From assembly GCA_949128115.1 (NCBI GenBank), contig OX421967.1, forward strand, positions 4,702,070 through 4,766,069: 64,000 nucleotides of DNA, given 5' to 3'. A program made the translations under genes and the position numbers. Of the stretch, positions 47,641-60,690 are shown piece by piece. The notes under the pieces were generated by a model. It worked only from the letters and a program-made list of their open reading frames with translations. It searched no databases and had not been told where the DNA came from. This DNA comes from Anaspis maculata (lineage: Eukaryota > Arthropoda > Insecta > Coleoptera > Scraptiidae). Within the stretch, counting starts at the first letter, position 1. Every line of letters starts with the position of its first letter.

Positions 47641-50507
47641 GTGGGTTAAAACCTGAACTTTTTGGATAACAATTGTGCCTTTTCTTCTATATTTGTGTTC
47701 GTTCGCCAGATTTTGCGTTTGGAACAAGTAGCTGCCAACATCAAAAGTGGTGACCGATCGTTTTAGATGTCACGTGGGTTGAAGCCTGAAGTCACGTGGG
47801 TTGGAGCCTGGAGTCACGTGGGTTCAAACCTGAACTTTTTGGATAACAATTGTGTCTTTTTTTCTATATTTGTGTTGGTTCGTCAGATGTTGCGTTTGGA
47901 AAGAGTAGCTGCCATCTTCAAAAGTAGTGACCGATCGTTTTAAAAGTCACGTGGGTTGAAGCCTGAAGTCACGTGGGTTGAAGCCTGAAGTCACGTGGGT
48001 TGAAGCCTGAAGTCACGTGGGTTAAAACCTGAACTTTTTGGATAACAATTGTGTCTTTTCTTCTATATTTGTGTTCGTTCGTCAGATTTTGCGTTTGGAA
48101 CAAGTAGCTGCCAACATCAAAAGTGGTGACCGATCGTTTTAGATGTCACGTGGGTTGAAGCCTGAAGTCACGTGGGTTGGAGCCTGGAGTCACGTGGGTT
48201 CAAACCTGAACTTTTTGGATAACAATTGTGTCTTTTTTTCTATATTTGTGTTGGTTCGTCAGATGTTGCGTTTGGAAAGAGTAGCTGCCATCTTCAGAAG
48301 TAGTGACCGATCGTTTTAAAAGTCACGTGGGTTGAAGCCTGAAGTCACGTGGGTTGAAGCCTGAAGTCACGTGGGTTGAAGCCTGAAGTCACGTGAGTTA
48401 AAACCTGAACTTTTTGGATAACAATTGTGTCTTTTCTTCTATATTTGTGTTCGTTCGTCAGATTTTGCGTTTGGAACAAGTAGCTGCCAACATCAAAAGT
48501 GGTGACCGATCGTTTTTGATGTCACGTGGGTTGAAGCCTGAAGTCACGTGGGTTGAAGCCTGGAGTCACGTGGGTTAAAACCTGAACTTTTTGGATAACA
48601 ATTGTGTCTTTTCTTCTATATTTGTGTTCGTTCGCCAGATTTTGCGTTTGGAACAAGTAGCTGCCAACATCAAAAGTGGTGACCGATCGTTTTAGATGTC
48701 ACGTGGGTTGAAGCCTGAAGTCACGTGGGTTGGAGCCTGGAGTCACGTGGGTTAAAACCTGAACTTTTTGGATAACAATTGTGCCTTTTCTTCTATATTT
48801 GTGTTCGTTCGCCAGATTTTGCGTTTGGAACAAGTAGCTGCCAACATCAAAAGTGGTGACCGATCGTTTTAGATGTCACGTGGGTTGAAGCCTGAAGTCA
48901 CGTGGGTTGGAGCCTGGAGTCACGTGGGTTCAAACCTGAACTTTTTGGATAACAATTGTGTCTTTTTTTCTATATTTGTGTTGGTTCGTCAGATGTTGCG
49001 TTTGGAAAGAGTAGCTGCCATCTTCAAAAGTAGTGACCGATCGTTTTAAAAGTCACGTGGGTTGAAGCCTGAAGTCACGTGGGTTGAAGCCTGAAGTCAC
49101 GTGGGTTGAAGCCTGAAGTCACGTGGGTTAAAACCTGAACTTTTTGGATAACAATTGTGTCTTTTCTTCTATATTTGTGTTCGTTCGTCAGATTTTGCGT
49201 TTGGAACAAGTAGCTGCCAACATCAAAAGTGGTGACCGATCGTTTTAGATGTCACGTGGGTTGAAGCCTGCAGTCACGTGGGTTGGAGCCTGGAGTCACG
49301 TGGGTTCAAACCTGAACTTTTTGGATAACAATTGTGTCTTTTTTTCTATATTTGTGTTCGTTCGTCAGATGTTGCGTTTGGAAAGAGTAGCTGCCATCTT
49401 CAAAAGTGGTGACCGATCGTTTTAAAAGTCACGTGGGTTGAAGCCTGAAGTCACGTGGGTTAAAACCTGAGCTTTTTGGATAACAATTGTGTCTTTTTTT
49501 CTATATTTGTGTTCGTTCGTCAGATGTTGCGTTTGGAAAGAGTAGCTGCCATCTTCAAAAGTGGTGACCGATCGTTTTAAAAGTCACGTGAGTTGAAGCC
49601 TGAAGTCACGTGGGTTGGAGCCTGGAGTCACGTGGGTTCAAACCTGAATTTTTTGGATTACAATTTTTCATTTTTTCTTGATATTTGTGTTCGTTCGTCA
49701 GATGTTGCGTTTGGAACAAGTAGCTGCCAACTCCAAAAGTGGTGACCGATCGTTTTGAAAGTCACGTGGGTTGAAGCCTGAAGTCACGTGGGTTAAAGCC
49801 TGAAGTCACGTGGGTTGAAGCCTGAAGTCACGTGGGTTAAAACCTGAACTTTTTGGGTAACAATTGTGTCTTGTTTTCTATATTTGTGTTCGTTCGTCAG
49901 ATGTTGCGTTTGGAAAGAGTAGCTGCCAACTTCAAAAGTGGTGACCGATCGTTTTCAAAGTCACGTGGGTTGAAGCCTGAAGTCACGTGGGTTGAAGCCT
50001 GAAGTCGCGTGGGTTGAAGCCTGAAGTCACGTGGGTTAAAACCTGAACTTTTTGGATAACAACTGTGTCTTTTCTTCTATATATGTGTTCGTTCGTCAGA
50101 TGTTGCGTTCGGAACAAGTAGCTGCCATCTTCAAAAGTGGTGACCGATCGTTTTAAAAGTCACGTGGGTTGAAGCCTGAAGTCTCGTGGGTTGAAGCCTG
50201 GAGTCACGTCGGTTGAAGCCTGAAGTCACGTGGGTTGAAACCTGAACTTTTTGGATAACAACTGTGTCTTTTCTTCTATATTTGTGTTCGTTCGTCAGAT
50301 GTTGCGTTTGGAACAAGTAGCTGCCAACTCCAAAAGTGGTGACCGATCGTTTTAAAAGTCACGTGGGTTGAAGCCTGAAGTCACGTGGGTTAAAGCCTGA
50401 AGTCACGTGGGTTGAAGCCTGAAGTCACGTGGGTTGAAACCTGAACTTTTTGGGTAACAATTGTGTCTTGTTTTCTATATTTGTGTTCGTTCGTCAGATG
50501 TTGCGTT
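46777..50507 (+). repeat. Recurrence of 5.5-9.23 kb (offset 41,277)
   Basis: Colinear with about 5,500-9,230 at a constant offset. Matches include GTGCC at 6,401 and 47,678, CTGCAGTC at about 7,991 and 49,268, ACAATTTTTCATT at 8,383 and 49,660, and GTCGCGTGG at about 8,727 and 50,004. It keeps the 532 bp missing from copy Y. At about 50,508 it jumps within a single long unit from C-type sequence to a GTTTGAAAAGAG B-type end, skipping about 360 bp of the 9.23-9.59 kb partner. Confidence 0.88.
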
Positions 50508-53500
50508 TGAAAAGAGTAGCTGCCATCTTCAAAAGTGGTGATCGATCGTTTTAAAAGTCACGTGGGTTGAAGCCTGAAGTCACGTGGGTTGAAGCCTGAA
50601 GTCACGTGGGTTGAAGCCTGAAGTCACGTGGGTTGGAGCCTGGAGTCACGTGGGTTCAGACCTGAACTTTTTGGATAACAATTGTGTCTTTTTTTCTATA
50701 TTTGTGTTCGTTCGTCAGATGTTGCGTTTGAAAAGAGTAGCTGCCATCTTCAAAAGTGGTGATCGATCGTTTTAAAAGTCACGTGGGTTGAAGCCTGAAG
50801 TCACGTGGGTTGAAGCCTGAAGTCACGTGGGTTGAAGCCTGAAGTCACGTGGGTTCAAACCTGAAATTTTTGGATAACAATTGTGTCTTTTCTTCTTTAT
50901 TTGTGTTCGTTCGTCAGATTTTACGTTTGGAACAAGTAGCTGCCAACATCAAAAGTGGTGACCGATCGTTTTAGAAGTCACGTAGGTTGAAGCCTGAAGT
51001 CACGTGGGTTGGAGCCTGGAGTCACGTGGGTTCAAACCTGAACTTTTTGGATATGAATTGTGTCTTTTTTTCTATATTTGTGTTCGTTCGTCAGATGTTG
51101 CGTTTGGAAAGAGTAGCTGCCATCTTCAAAAGTGGTGACCGATCGTTTTAAAAGTCACGTGGGTTGAAGCCTGAAGTCACGTGGGTTGAAGCCTGAAGTC
51201 ACGTGGGTTAAAACCTGAACTTTTTGGATAACAATTGTGCCTTTTCTTCTATATTTGTGTTCGTTCGCCAGATTTTGCGTTTGGAACAAGTAGCTGCCAA
51301 CATCAAAAGTGGTGACCGATCGTTTTAGATGTCACGTGGGTTGAAGCCTGAAGTCACGTGGGTTGGAGCCTGGAGTCACGTGGGTTCAAACCTGAACGTT
51401 TTGGATGACAATTGTGTCTTTTTTTCTATATTTGTGTTGGTTCGTCAGATGTTGCGTTTGGAAAGAGTAGCTGCCATCTTCAAAAGTAGTGACCGATCGT
51501 TTTAAAAGTCACGTGGGTTGAAGCCTGAAGTCACGTGGGTTGAAGCCTGAAGTCACGTGGGTTGAAGCCTGAAGTCACGTGGGTTAAAACCTGAACTTTT
51601 TGGATAACAATTGTGTCTTTTCTTCTATATTTGTGTTCGTTCGTCAGATTTTGCGTTTGGAACAAGTAGCTGCCAACATCAAAAGTGGTGACCGATCGTT
51701 CTAGATGTCACGTGGGTTGAAGCCTGAAGTCACGTGGGTTGGAGCCTGGAGTCACGTGGGTTCAAACCTGATCTTTTTGGATAACAATTGTGTCTTTTTT
51801 TCTATATTTGTGTTCGTTCGTCAGATGTTGCGTTTGGAAAGAGTAGCTGCCATCTTCAAAAGTGGTGACCGATCGTTTTAAAAGTCACGTGGGTTGAAGC
51901 CTGAAGTCACGTGGGTTAAAACCTGAACTTTTTGGATAACAATTGTGTCTTTTTTTCTATATTTGTGTTCGTTCGTCAGATGTTGCGTTTGGAAAGAGTA
52001 GCTGCCATCTTCAAAAGTGGTGACCGATCGTTTTAAAAGTCACGTGAGTTGAAGCCTGAAGTCACGTGGGTTGGAGCCTGGAGTCACGTGGGTTCAAACC
52101 TGAATTTTTTGGATTACAATTTTGTCATTTTTTCTTGATATTTGTGTTCGTTCGTCAGATGTTGCGTTTGGAACAAGTAGCTGCCAACTCCAAAAGTGGT
52201 GACCGATCGTTTTAAAAGTCACGTGGGTTGAAGCCTGAAGTCACGTGGGTTAAAGCCTGAAGTCACGTGGGTTGAAGCCTGAAGTCACGTGGGTTAAAAC
52301 CTGAACTTTTTGGATAACAATTGTGTCTTTTCTTCTATATTTGTGTTCGTTCGTCAGATTTTGCGTTTGGAACAAGTAGCTGCCAACATCAAAAGTGGTG
52401 ACCGATCGTTTTAGATGTCACGTGGGTTGAAGCCTGCAGTCACGTGGGTTGGAGCCTGGAGTCACGTGGGTTCAAACCTGAACTTTTTGGATAACAATTG
52501 TGTCTTTTTTTCTATATTTGTGTTCGTTCGTCAGATGTTGCGTTTGGAAAGAGTAGCTGCCATCTTCAAAAGTGGTGACCGATCGTTTTAAAAGTCACGT
52601 GGGTTGAAGCCTGAAGTCACGTGGGTTAAAACCTGAGCTTTTTGGATAACAATTGTGTCTTTTTTTCTATATTTGTGTTCGTTCGTCAGATGTTGCGTTT
52701 GGAAAGAGTAGCTGCCATCTTCAAAAGTGGTGACCGATCGTTTTAAAAGTCACGTGAGTTGAAGCCTGAAGTCACGTGGGTTGGAGCCTGGAGTCATGTG
52801 GGTTCAAACCTGAATTTTTTGGATTACAATTTTTCATTTTTTCTTGATATTTGTGTTCGTTCGTCAGATGTTGCGTTTGGAACAAGTAGCTGCCAACTCC
52901 AAAAGTGGTGACCGATCGTTTTGAAAGTCACGTGGGTTGAAGCCTGAAGTCACGTGGGTTAAAGCCTGAAGTCACGTGGGTTGAAGCCTGAAGTCACGTG
53001 GGTTAAAACCTGAACTTTTTGGGTAACAATTGTGTCTTGTTTTCTATATTTGTGTTCGTTCGTCAGATGTTGCGTTTGGAAAGAGTAGCTGCCAACTTCA
53101 AAAGTGGTGACCGATCGTTTTCAAAGTCACGTGGGTTGAAGCCTGAAGTCACGTGGGTTGAAGCCTGAAGTCGCGTGGGTTGAAGCCTGAAGTCACGTGG
53201 GTTAAAACCTGAACTTTTTGGATAACAACTGTGTCTTTTCTTCTATATATGTGTTCGTTCGTCAGATGTTGCGTTCGGAACAAGTAGCTGCCATCTTCAA
53301 AAGTGGTGACCGATCGTTTTAAAAGTCACGTGGGTTGAAGCCTGAAGTCTCGTGGGTTGAAGCCTGGAGTCACGTCGGTTGAAGCCTGAAGTCACGTGGG
53401 TTGAAACCTGAACTTTTTGGATAACAACTGTGTCTTTTCTTCTATATTTGTGTTCGTTCGTCAGATGTTGCGTTTGGAACAAGTAGCTGCCAACTCCAAA

Positions 53501-55482
53501 AGTGGTGACCGATCGTTTTAAAAGTCACGTGGGTTGAAGCCTGAAGTCACGTGGGTTAAAGCCTGAAGTCACGTGGGTTGAAGCCTGAAGTCACGTGGGT
53601 TGAAACCTGAACTTTTTGGGTAACAATTGTGTCTTGTTTTCTATATTTGTGTTCGTTCGTCAGATGTTGCGTTTGAAAAGAGTAGCTGCCATCTTCAAAA
53701 GTGGTGATCGATCGTTTTAAAAGTCACGTGGGTTGAAGCCTGAAGTCACGTGGGTTGAAGCCTGAAGTCACGTGGGTTGAAGCCTGAAGTCACGTGGGTT
53801 GGAGCCTGGAGTCACGTGGGTTCAGACCTGAACTTTTTGGATAACAATTGTGTCTTTTTTTCTATATTTGTGTTCGTTCGTCAGATGTTGCGTTTGAAAA
53901 GAGTAGCTGCCATCTTCAAAAGTGGTGATCGATCGTTTTAAAAGTCACGTGGGTTGAAGCCTGAAGTCACGTGGGTTGAAGCCTGAAGTCACGTGGGTTG
54001 AAGCCTGAAGTCACGTGGGTTCAAACCTGAAATTTTTGGATAACAATTGTGTCTTTTCTTCTTTATTTGTGTTCGTTCGTCAGATTTTACGTTTGGAACA
54101 AGTAGCTGCCAACATCAAAAGTGGTGACCGATCGTTTTAGAAGTCACGTAGGTTGAAGCCTGAAGTCACGTGGGTTGGAGCCTGGAGTCACGTGGGTTCA
54201 AACCTGAACTTTTTGGATATGAATTGTGTCTTTTTTTCTATATTTGTGTTCGTTCGTCAGATGTTGCGTTTGGAAAGAGTAGCTGCCATCTTCAAAAGTG
54301 GTGACCGATCGTTTTAAAAGTCACGTGGGTTGAAGCCTGAAGTCACGTGGGTTGAAGCCTGAAGTCACGTGGGTTAAAACCTGAACTTTTTGGATAACAA
54401 TTGTGCCTTTTCTTCTATATTTGTGTTCGTTCGCCAGATTTTGCGTTTGGAACAAGTAGCTGCCAACATCAAAAGTGGTGACCGATCGTTTTAGATGTCA
54501 CGTGGGTTGAAGCCTGAAGTCACGTGGGTTGGAGCCTGGAGTCACGTGGGTTCAAACCTGAACGTTTTGGATGACAATTGTGTCTTTTTTTCTATATTTG
54601 TGTTGGTTCGTCAGATGTTGCGTTTGGAAAGAGTAGCTGCCATCTTCAAAAGTAGTGACCGATCGTTTTAAAAGTCACGTGGGTTGAAGCCTGAAGTCAC
54701 GTGGGTTGAAGCCTGAAGTCACGTGGGTTGAAGCCTGAAGTCACGTGGGTTAAAACCTGAACTTTTTGGATAACAATTGTGTCTTTTCTTCTATATTTGT
54801 GTTCGTTCGTCAGATTTTGCGTTTGGAACAAGTAGCTGCCAACATCAAAAGTGGTGACCGATCGTTTTAGATGTCACGTGGGTTGAAGCCTGAAGTCACG
54901 TGGGTTGGAGCCTGGAGTCACGTGGGTTCAAACCTGATCTTTTTGGATAACAATTGTGTCTTTTTTTCTATATTTGTGTTCGTTCGTCAGATGTTGCGTT
55001 TGGAAAGAGTAGCTGCCATCTTCAAAAGTGGTGACCGATCGTTTTAAAAGTCACGTGGGTTGAAGCCTGAAGTCACGTGGGTTAAAACCTGAACTTTTTG
55101 GATAACAATTGTGTCTTTTTTTCTATATTTGTGTTCGTTCGTCAGATGTTGCGTTTGGAAAGAGTAGCTGCCATCTTCAAAAGTGGTGACCGATCGTTTT
55201 AAAAGTCACGTGAGTTGAAGCCTGAAGTCACGTGGGTTGGAGCCTGGAGTCACGTGGGTTCAAACCTGAATTTTTTGGATTACAATTTTGTCATTTTTTC
55301 TTGATATTTGTGTTCGTTCGTCAGATGTTGCGTTTGGAACAAGTAGCTGCCAACTCCAAAAGTGGTGACCGATCGTTTTAAAAGTCACGTGGGTTGAAGC
55401 CTGAAGTCACGTGGGTTAAAGCCTGAAGTCACGTGGGTTGAAGCCTGAAGTCACGTGGGTTAAAACCTGAACTTTTTGGGTA
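49090..55482 (+). repeat. Tandem duplication, 3,166-bp period
   Basis: About 49,090-52,260 and 52,260-55,430 are consecutive copies, with homology extending to 55,482 where GGATAACAATTG and GGGTAACAGTTG part. Markers 3,166 bp apart include CTGCAGTC (49,268 and 52,434), ATATATGTGTTCG (about 50,080 and 53,246), GTCTCGTGG (about 50,181 and 53,347) and GGATGACAATTG (about 51,404 and 54,570). Observed differences are few: GTTCTAGATG at about 51,698 against GTTTTAGATG, and GTCATGTGG at about 52,794 in the second copy only. Confidence 0.9.
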
Positions 55483-58400
55483 ACAGTTGTGTCTTGTTTT
55501 CTATATTTGTGTTCGTTCGTCAGATGTTGCGTTTGGAACAAGTAGCTGCCAACTTCAAAAGTGGTGACCGATCGTTTTCAAAGTCACGTGGGTTGAAGTC
55601 TGAAGTCACGTCGGTTGAAGCCTGAAGTCACGTGGGTTAAAACCTGAACTTTTTGGATAACAACTGTGTCTTTTCTTCTATATTTGTGTTCGTTCGTCAG
55701 ATGTTGCGTTTGGAACAAGTAGCTGCCATCTTCAAAAGTGGTGACCGATCGTTTTAAAAGTCACGTGGGTTGAAGCCTGAAGTCACGTGGGTTGAAGCCT
55801 GAAGTCACGTGGGTTGAAGCCTGAAGTCACGTGGGTTAAAACCTGAACTTTTTGGATAACAATTGTGTCTTTTCTTCTATATTTGTGTTCGTTCGTCAGA
55901 TGTTGCGTTTGGAACAAGTAGCTGCCAACTCCAAAAGTGGTGACCGATCGTTTCAAAAGTCACGTGGGTTGAAGCCTGAAGTCACGTGGGTTAAAGCCTG
56001 AAGTCACGTTAGTTGAAGCCTGAAGTCACGTGGGTTGAAACCTGAACTTTTTGGGTAACAATTGTGTCTTGTTTTCTATATTTGTGTTCGTTCGTCAGAT
56101 GTTGCGTTTGGAACAAGTAGCTGCCAACTTCAAAAGTGGTGACCGATCGTTTTCAAAGTCACGTGGGTTGAAGTCTGAAGTCACGTGGGTTGAAGCCTGT
56201 AGTCACGTGGGTCAAAACCCGAACTTTTTGGATAACAATTGTGTCTTTTCTTCTATATTTGTGTACGTTCGTCAGATGTTGCGTTTGGAACAAGTAGCTG
56301 CCATCTTCAAAAGTGGTGACCGATCGTTTCTAAAGTCACGTACGTTGAAGCCTGGAGTCACGTGGGTTGAAGCCTCAAGTCACGTGGGTTGAAGCCTGAA
56401 CTTTTTGGATAACAATTGTGTCTTCAGTTTTTTGATATTTGTGTTCGTTCGTCAGATGTTGCGTTTGGAACAAGTAGCTGCCAACTCCAAAAGTGGTGAC
56501 CGATATTTTTAAAAGTCACGTGGGTTGAATCCTGAAGTCACGTGGGTTGAAGTCTGGAGTCACGTGGGTTAAAACCTGAACTTTTTGGATAACAACTGTG
56601 TCTTTTCTTCTATATTTGTGTTCGTTCGTCAGATGTTGCGTTTGGAACAAGTAGCTGCCAACATCAAAATTGGTGACCGATCGTTTTAAAAGTCACGTGA
56701 GTTAAAGCCTGAAGTCACGTGGGTTGAAGCCTGAAGTCACGTGGGTTAAAACCTGAACTTTCTGGGTAACAATTGTGTCTTGTTTTCTATATTTGTGTTC
56801 GTTCGTCAGATGTTGCGTTTGGAACAAGTAGCTGCCAACTTCAAAAGTGGTGACCGATCGTTTTCAAAGTCACGTGGGTTGAAGTCTGAAGTCACGTGGG
56901 TTGAAGCCTGTAGTCACGTGGGTCAAAACCCGAACTTTTTGGATAACAATAGTGTCTTTTCTTCTATATTTGTGTTCGTTCGTCAGATGGTGCGTTTGGA
57001 ACAAGTAGCTGCCAACTCCAAAAGTGGTGACCGATCGTTTTAAGAGTCACGTGAGTTGAAGCCTGAAGTCACGTGGGTTGGAGCCTGGATTCACGTGGGT
57101 TCAAACCTGAACTTTTTGTATAACAATTGTGTCTTTTTTTCTATATTTGTGTTCGTTCGTCAGATGTTGCGTTTGGAAAGAGTAGCTGCCATCTTCAAAA
57201 GTGGTGACCGATCGTTTTAAAAGTCACGTGGGTTGAAGCCTGAAGTCACGTGGGTTGGAGCCTGGAGTCACGTGGGTTCAAACCTGAACTTTTTGGATAA
57301 CAATTGTGTCTTTTTTTCTATATTTGTGTTCGTTCGTCAGATGTTGCGTTTGGAAAGAGTAGCTGCCATCTTCAAAAGTGGTGACCGATCGTTTTAAAAG
57401 TCACGTGGGTTGAAGCCTGAAGTCACGTGGGTTGAAGCCTGAAGTCACGTGGGTTAAAACCTGAACTTTTTGGATAACAATTGTGCCTTTTCTTCTATAT
57501 TTGTGTTCGTTCGCCAGATTTTGCGTTTGGAACAAGTAGCTGCCAACATCAAAAGTGGTGACCGATCGTTTTAAAAGTCACGTGAGTTGAAGCCTGAAGT
57601 CACGTGGGATGAAGCCTGAAGTCACGTGGGTTAAAACCTGAACTTTTTGGATAACAATTTTGTCATTTTTTTTTTGATATTTGTGTTCGTTCGTCAGATG
57701 TTGCGTTTGGAACAAGTAGCTGCCAACTTCAAAAGTGGTGACCGATTGTTTTCAAATTCACGTGAGTTGAAGTCTGAAGTCACGTGGGTTGAAGCCTGTA
57801 GTCACGTGGGTCAAAACCCGAACTTTTTGGATAACAATAGTGTCTTTTCTTCTATATTTGTGTTCGTTCGTCAGATGGTGCGTTTGGAACAAGTAGCTGC
57901 CAAGTCCAAAAGTGGTGACCGATCGTTTTAAAAGTCACGTGAGTTGAAGCCTGAAGTCACGTGGGTTGGAGCCTGGAGTCACGTGGGTTCAAACCTGAAC
58001 TTTTTGGATAACAATTGTGTCTTTTTTTCTATATTTGTGTTCGTTCGTCAGATGTTGCGTTTGGAAAGAGTAGCTGCCATCTTCAAAAGTGGTGACCGAT
58101 CGTTTTAAAAGTCACGTGGGTTGAAGCCTGAAGTCACGTGGGTTGAAGCCTGAAGTCACGTGGGTTAAAACCTGATTTTTTTGGATACAATTGTGCCTTT
58201 TCTTCTATATTTGTGTTCGTTCGCCAGATTTTGCGTTTGGAACAAGTAGCTGCCAACATCAAAAGTGGTGACCGATCGTTTTAGATGTCACGTGGGTTGA
58301 AGCCTGAAGTCACGTGGGTTGGAGCCTGGAGTCACGTGGGTTCAAACCTGAACTTTTTGGGTAACAATTGTGTCTTTTTTTCTATATTTTTGTTCGTTCG

Positions 58401-60690
58401 TCAGATGTTGCGTTTGGAAAGAGTAGCTGCCATCTTCAAAAGTGGTGACCGATCGTTTTAAAAGTCACGTGGGTTGAAGCCTGAAGTCACGTGGGTTGAA
58501 GCCTGAAGTCACGTGGGTTAAAACCTGAACTTTTTGGAAAACAATTGTGTCTTTTCTTCTATATTTGTGTTCGTTCGCCAGATTTTGCGTTTGGAACAAG
58601 TAGCTGCCAACATCAAAAGTGGTGACCGATCGTTTTAGATTTCACGTGGGTTGAAGCCTGAAGTAACGTGGGTTGGAGCCTGGAGTCACGTGGGTTCAAA
58701 CCTGAACTTTTTGGATAACAATTGTGTCTTTTTTTCTATATTTGTGTTCGTTCGTCAGATGTTGCGTTTGGAAAGAGTAGCTGCCATCTTCAAAAGTGGT
58801 GACCGATCGTTTTAAAAGTCACGTGGGTTGAAGCCTGAAGGCACGTGGGTTGAAGCCTGAAGTCACGTGGGTTAAAACCTGAACTTTTTGGATAACAATT
58901 GTGTCTTTTTTTCTATATTTGAGTTCGTTCGTCAGATGTTGCGTTTGGAAAGAGTAGCTGCCATCTTCAAAAGTGGTGACCGATCGTTTTAAAAGTCACG
59001 TGGGTTGAAGCCTGGAGTCACGTGGGTTGAAGCCTGAAGTCACGTGGGTTGAAGCCTGAAGTCACGTGGGTTAAAACCTGAACTCTTTGGATAACAATTG
59101 TGTCTTTTCTTATATATTTGTGTTCGTTCGTCAGATGTTGCGTTTGGAAAGAGTAGCTGCCATCTTCAAAAGTGGTGACCGATCGTTTTAAAAGTCACGT
59201 GGGTTGAAGCCTGAAGTCACGTGGGTTCAAGCCTGAAGTCACGTGGGTTAAAACCTGAACTTTTTGGATAACAATTGTGTCTTTTCTTCTATATTTGTGT
59301 TCGTTCGTCAGATGTTGCATTTGGAACAAGTAGCTGCCAACATCAAAAGTGGTGACCGATCGTTTTAAAAGTCACGTGAGTTGAAGCCTGAAGTCACGTG
59401 GGTTGGAGCCTGGAGTCACGTGGGTTCAAACCTGAATTTTTTGGATTACAATTTTGTCATTTTTTTTTGATATTTGTGTTCGTTCGTCAGATGTTGCGTT
59501 TGGAACAAGTAGCTGCCAACTCCAAAAGTGGTGACCGATCGTTTTAAAAGTCACGTGGGTTGAAGCCTGAAGTCACGTGGGTTGAAGCCTGAAGTCACGT
59601 GGGTTGAAGCCTGAAGTCACGTGGGTTGAAACCTGAACTTTTTGGGTAACAATTGTGTCTTGTTTTCTATATTTGTGTTCGTTCGTCAGATGTTGCGTTT
59701 GGAACAAGTAGCTGCCAACTTCAAAAGTGGTGACCGATCGTTTTCAAAGTCACGTGGGTTGAAGTCTGAAGTCACGTGGGTTGAAGCCTGTAGTCACGTG
59801 GGTCAAAACCCGAACTTTTTGGATAACAATTGTGTCTTCTCTTCTATATTTGTGTTCGTTCGTCAGATGTTGCGTTTGGAACAAGTAGCTGCCATCTTCA
59901 AAAGTGGTGACCGATCGTTTTAAAAGTCACGTGGGTTGAAGCCTGAAGTCACGTGGGTTGAAGCCTGAAGTCACGTGGGTTAAAACCTGAACTTTTTGGA
60001 TAACAATTGTGTCTTTTCTTCTATATTTGTGTTCGTTCGTCAGATGTTGCGTTTGGAGCAAGTAGCTGCCAACTCCAAAAGTGGTGACCGATCGTTTTAA
60101 AAGTCACGTGGGTTGAAGCCTGAAGTCACGTGGGCTAAAGCCTGAAGTCACGTGGGTTGAAGCCTGAAGTCACGTGGGTTGAAACCTGAACTTTTTGGGT
60201 AACAATTGTGTCTTGTTTTCTATATTTGTGTTCGTTCGTCAGATGTTGCGTTTGGAACAAGTAGCTGCCAACTTCAAAAGTGGTGACCGATCGTTTTCAA
60301 AGTCACGTGGGTTGAAGTCTGAAGTCACGTGGGTTGAAGCCTGTAGTCACGTGGGTCAAAACCCGAACTTTTTGGATAACAATTGTGTCTTTTCTTCTAT
60401 ATTTGTGTTCGTTCGTCAGATGTTGCGTTTGGAAAGAGTAGCTGCCAACTTCAAAAGTGGTGACCGATCGTTTTCAAAGTCACGTGGGTTGAAGCCTGAA
60501 GTCACGTGGGTTGAAGCCTAAAGTCACGTGGGTTGGAGCCTGGAGACACGTGGGTTCAAACCTGAACTTTTTGGATAACAATTGTGTCTTTTTTTCCATA
60601 TTTGTGTTCGTTCGTCAGATGTTGCGTTTGGAAAGAGTAGCTGCCATCTTCAAAAGTGGTGACCGATCGTTTTAAAAGTCACGTGGGTTG
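55482..60690 (+). repeat. Divergent stretch rich in private variants
   Basis: Built from the same subfamilies (C, F, E, D, A, B) but without a long colinear partner in the window. It carries many single-copy changes: TCTGGGTAAC at about 56,761, AAAATTGGTGACC at 56,667, GGATTCACG at 57,087, TTGTATAAC at 57,117, GATTGTTTTCAAATTC at 57,744, TATATTTTTGTTCG at 58,383, TTGGAAAACAATTG at 58,535, TTTGAGTTCG at 58,917 and TTGCATTTGG at 59,316. Reduced homogenisation, an older block or a position nearer an array edge could explain this; all are inference. Confidence 0.75.
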
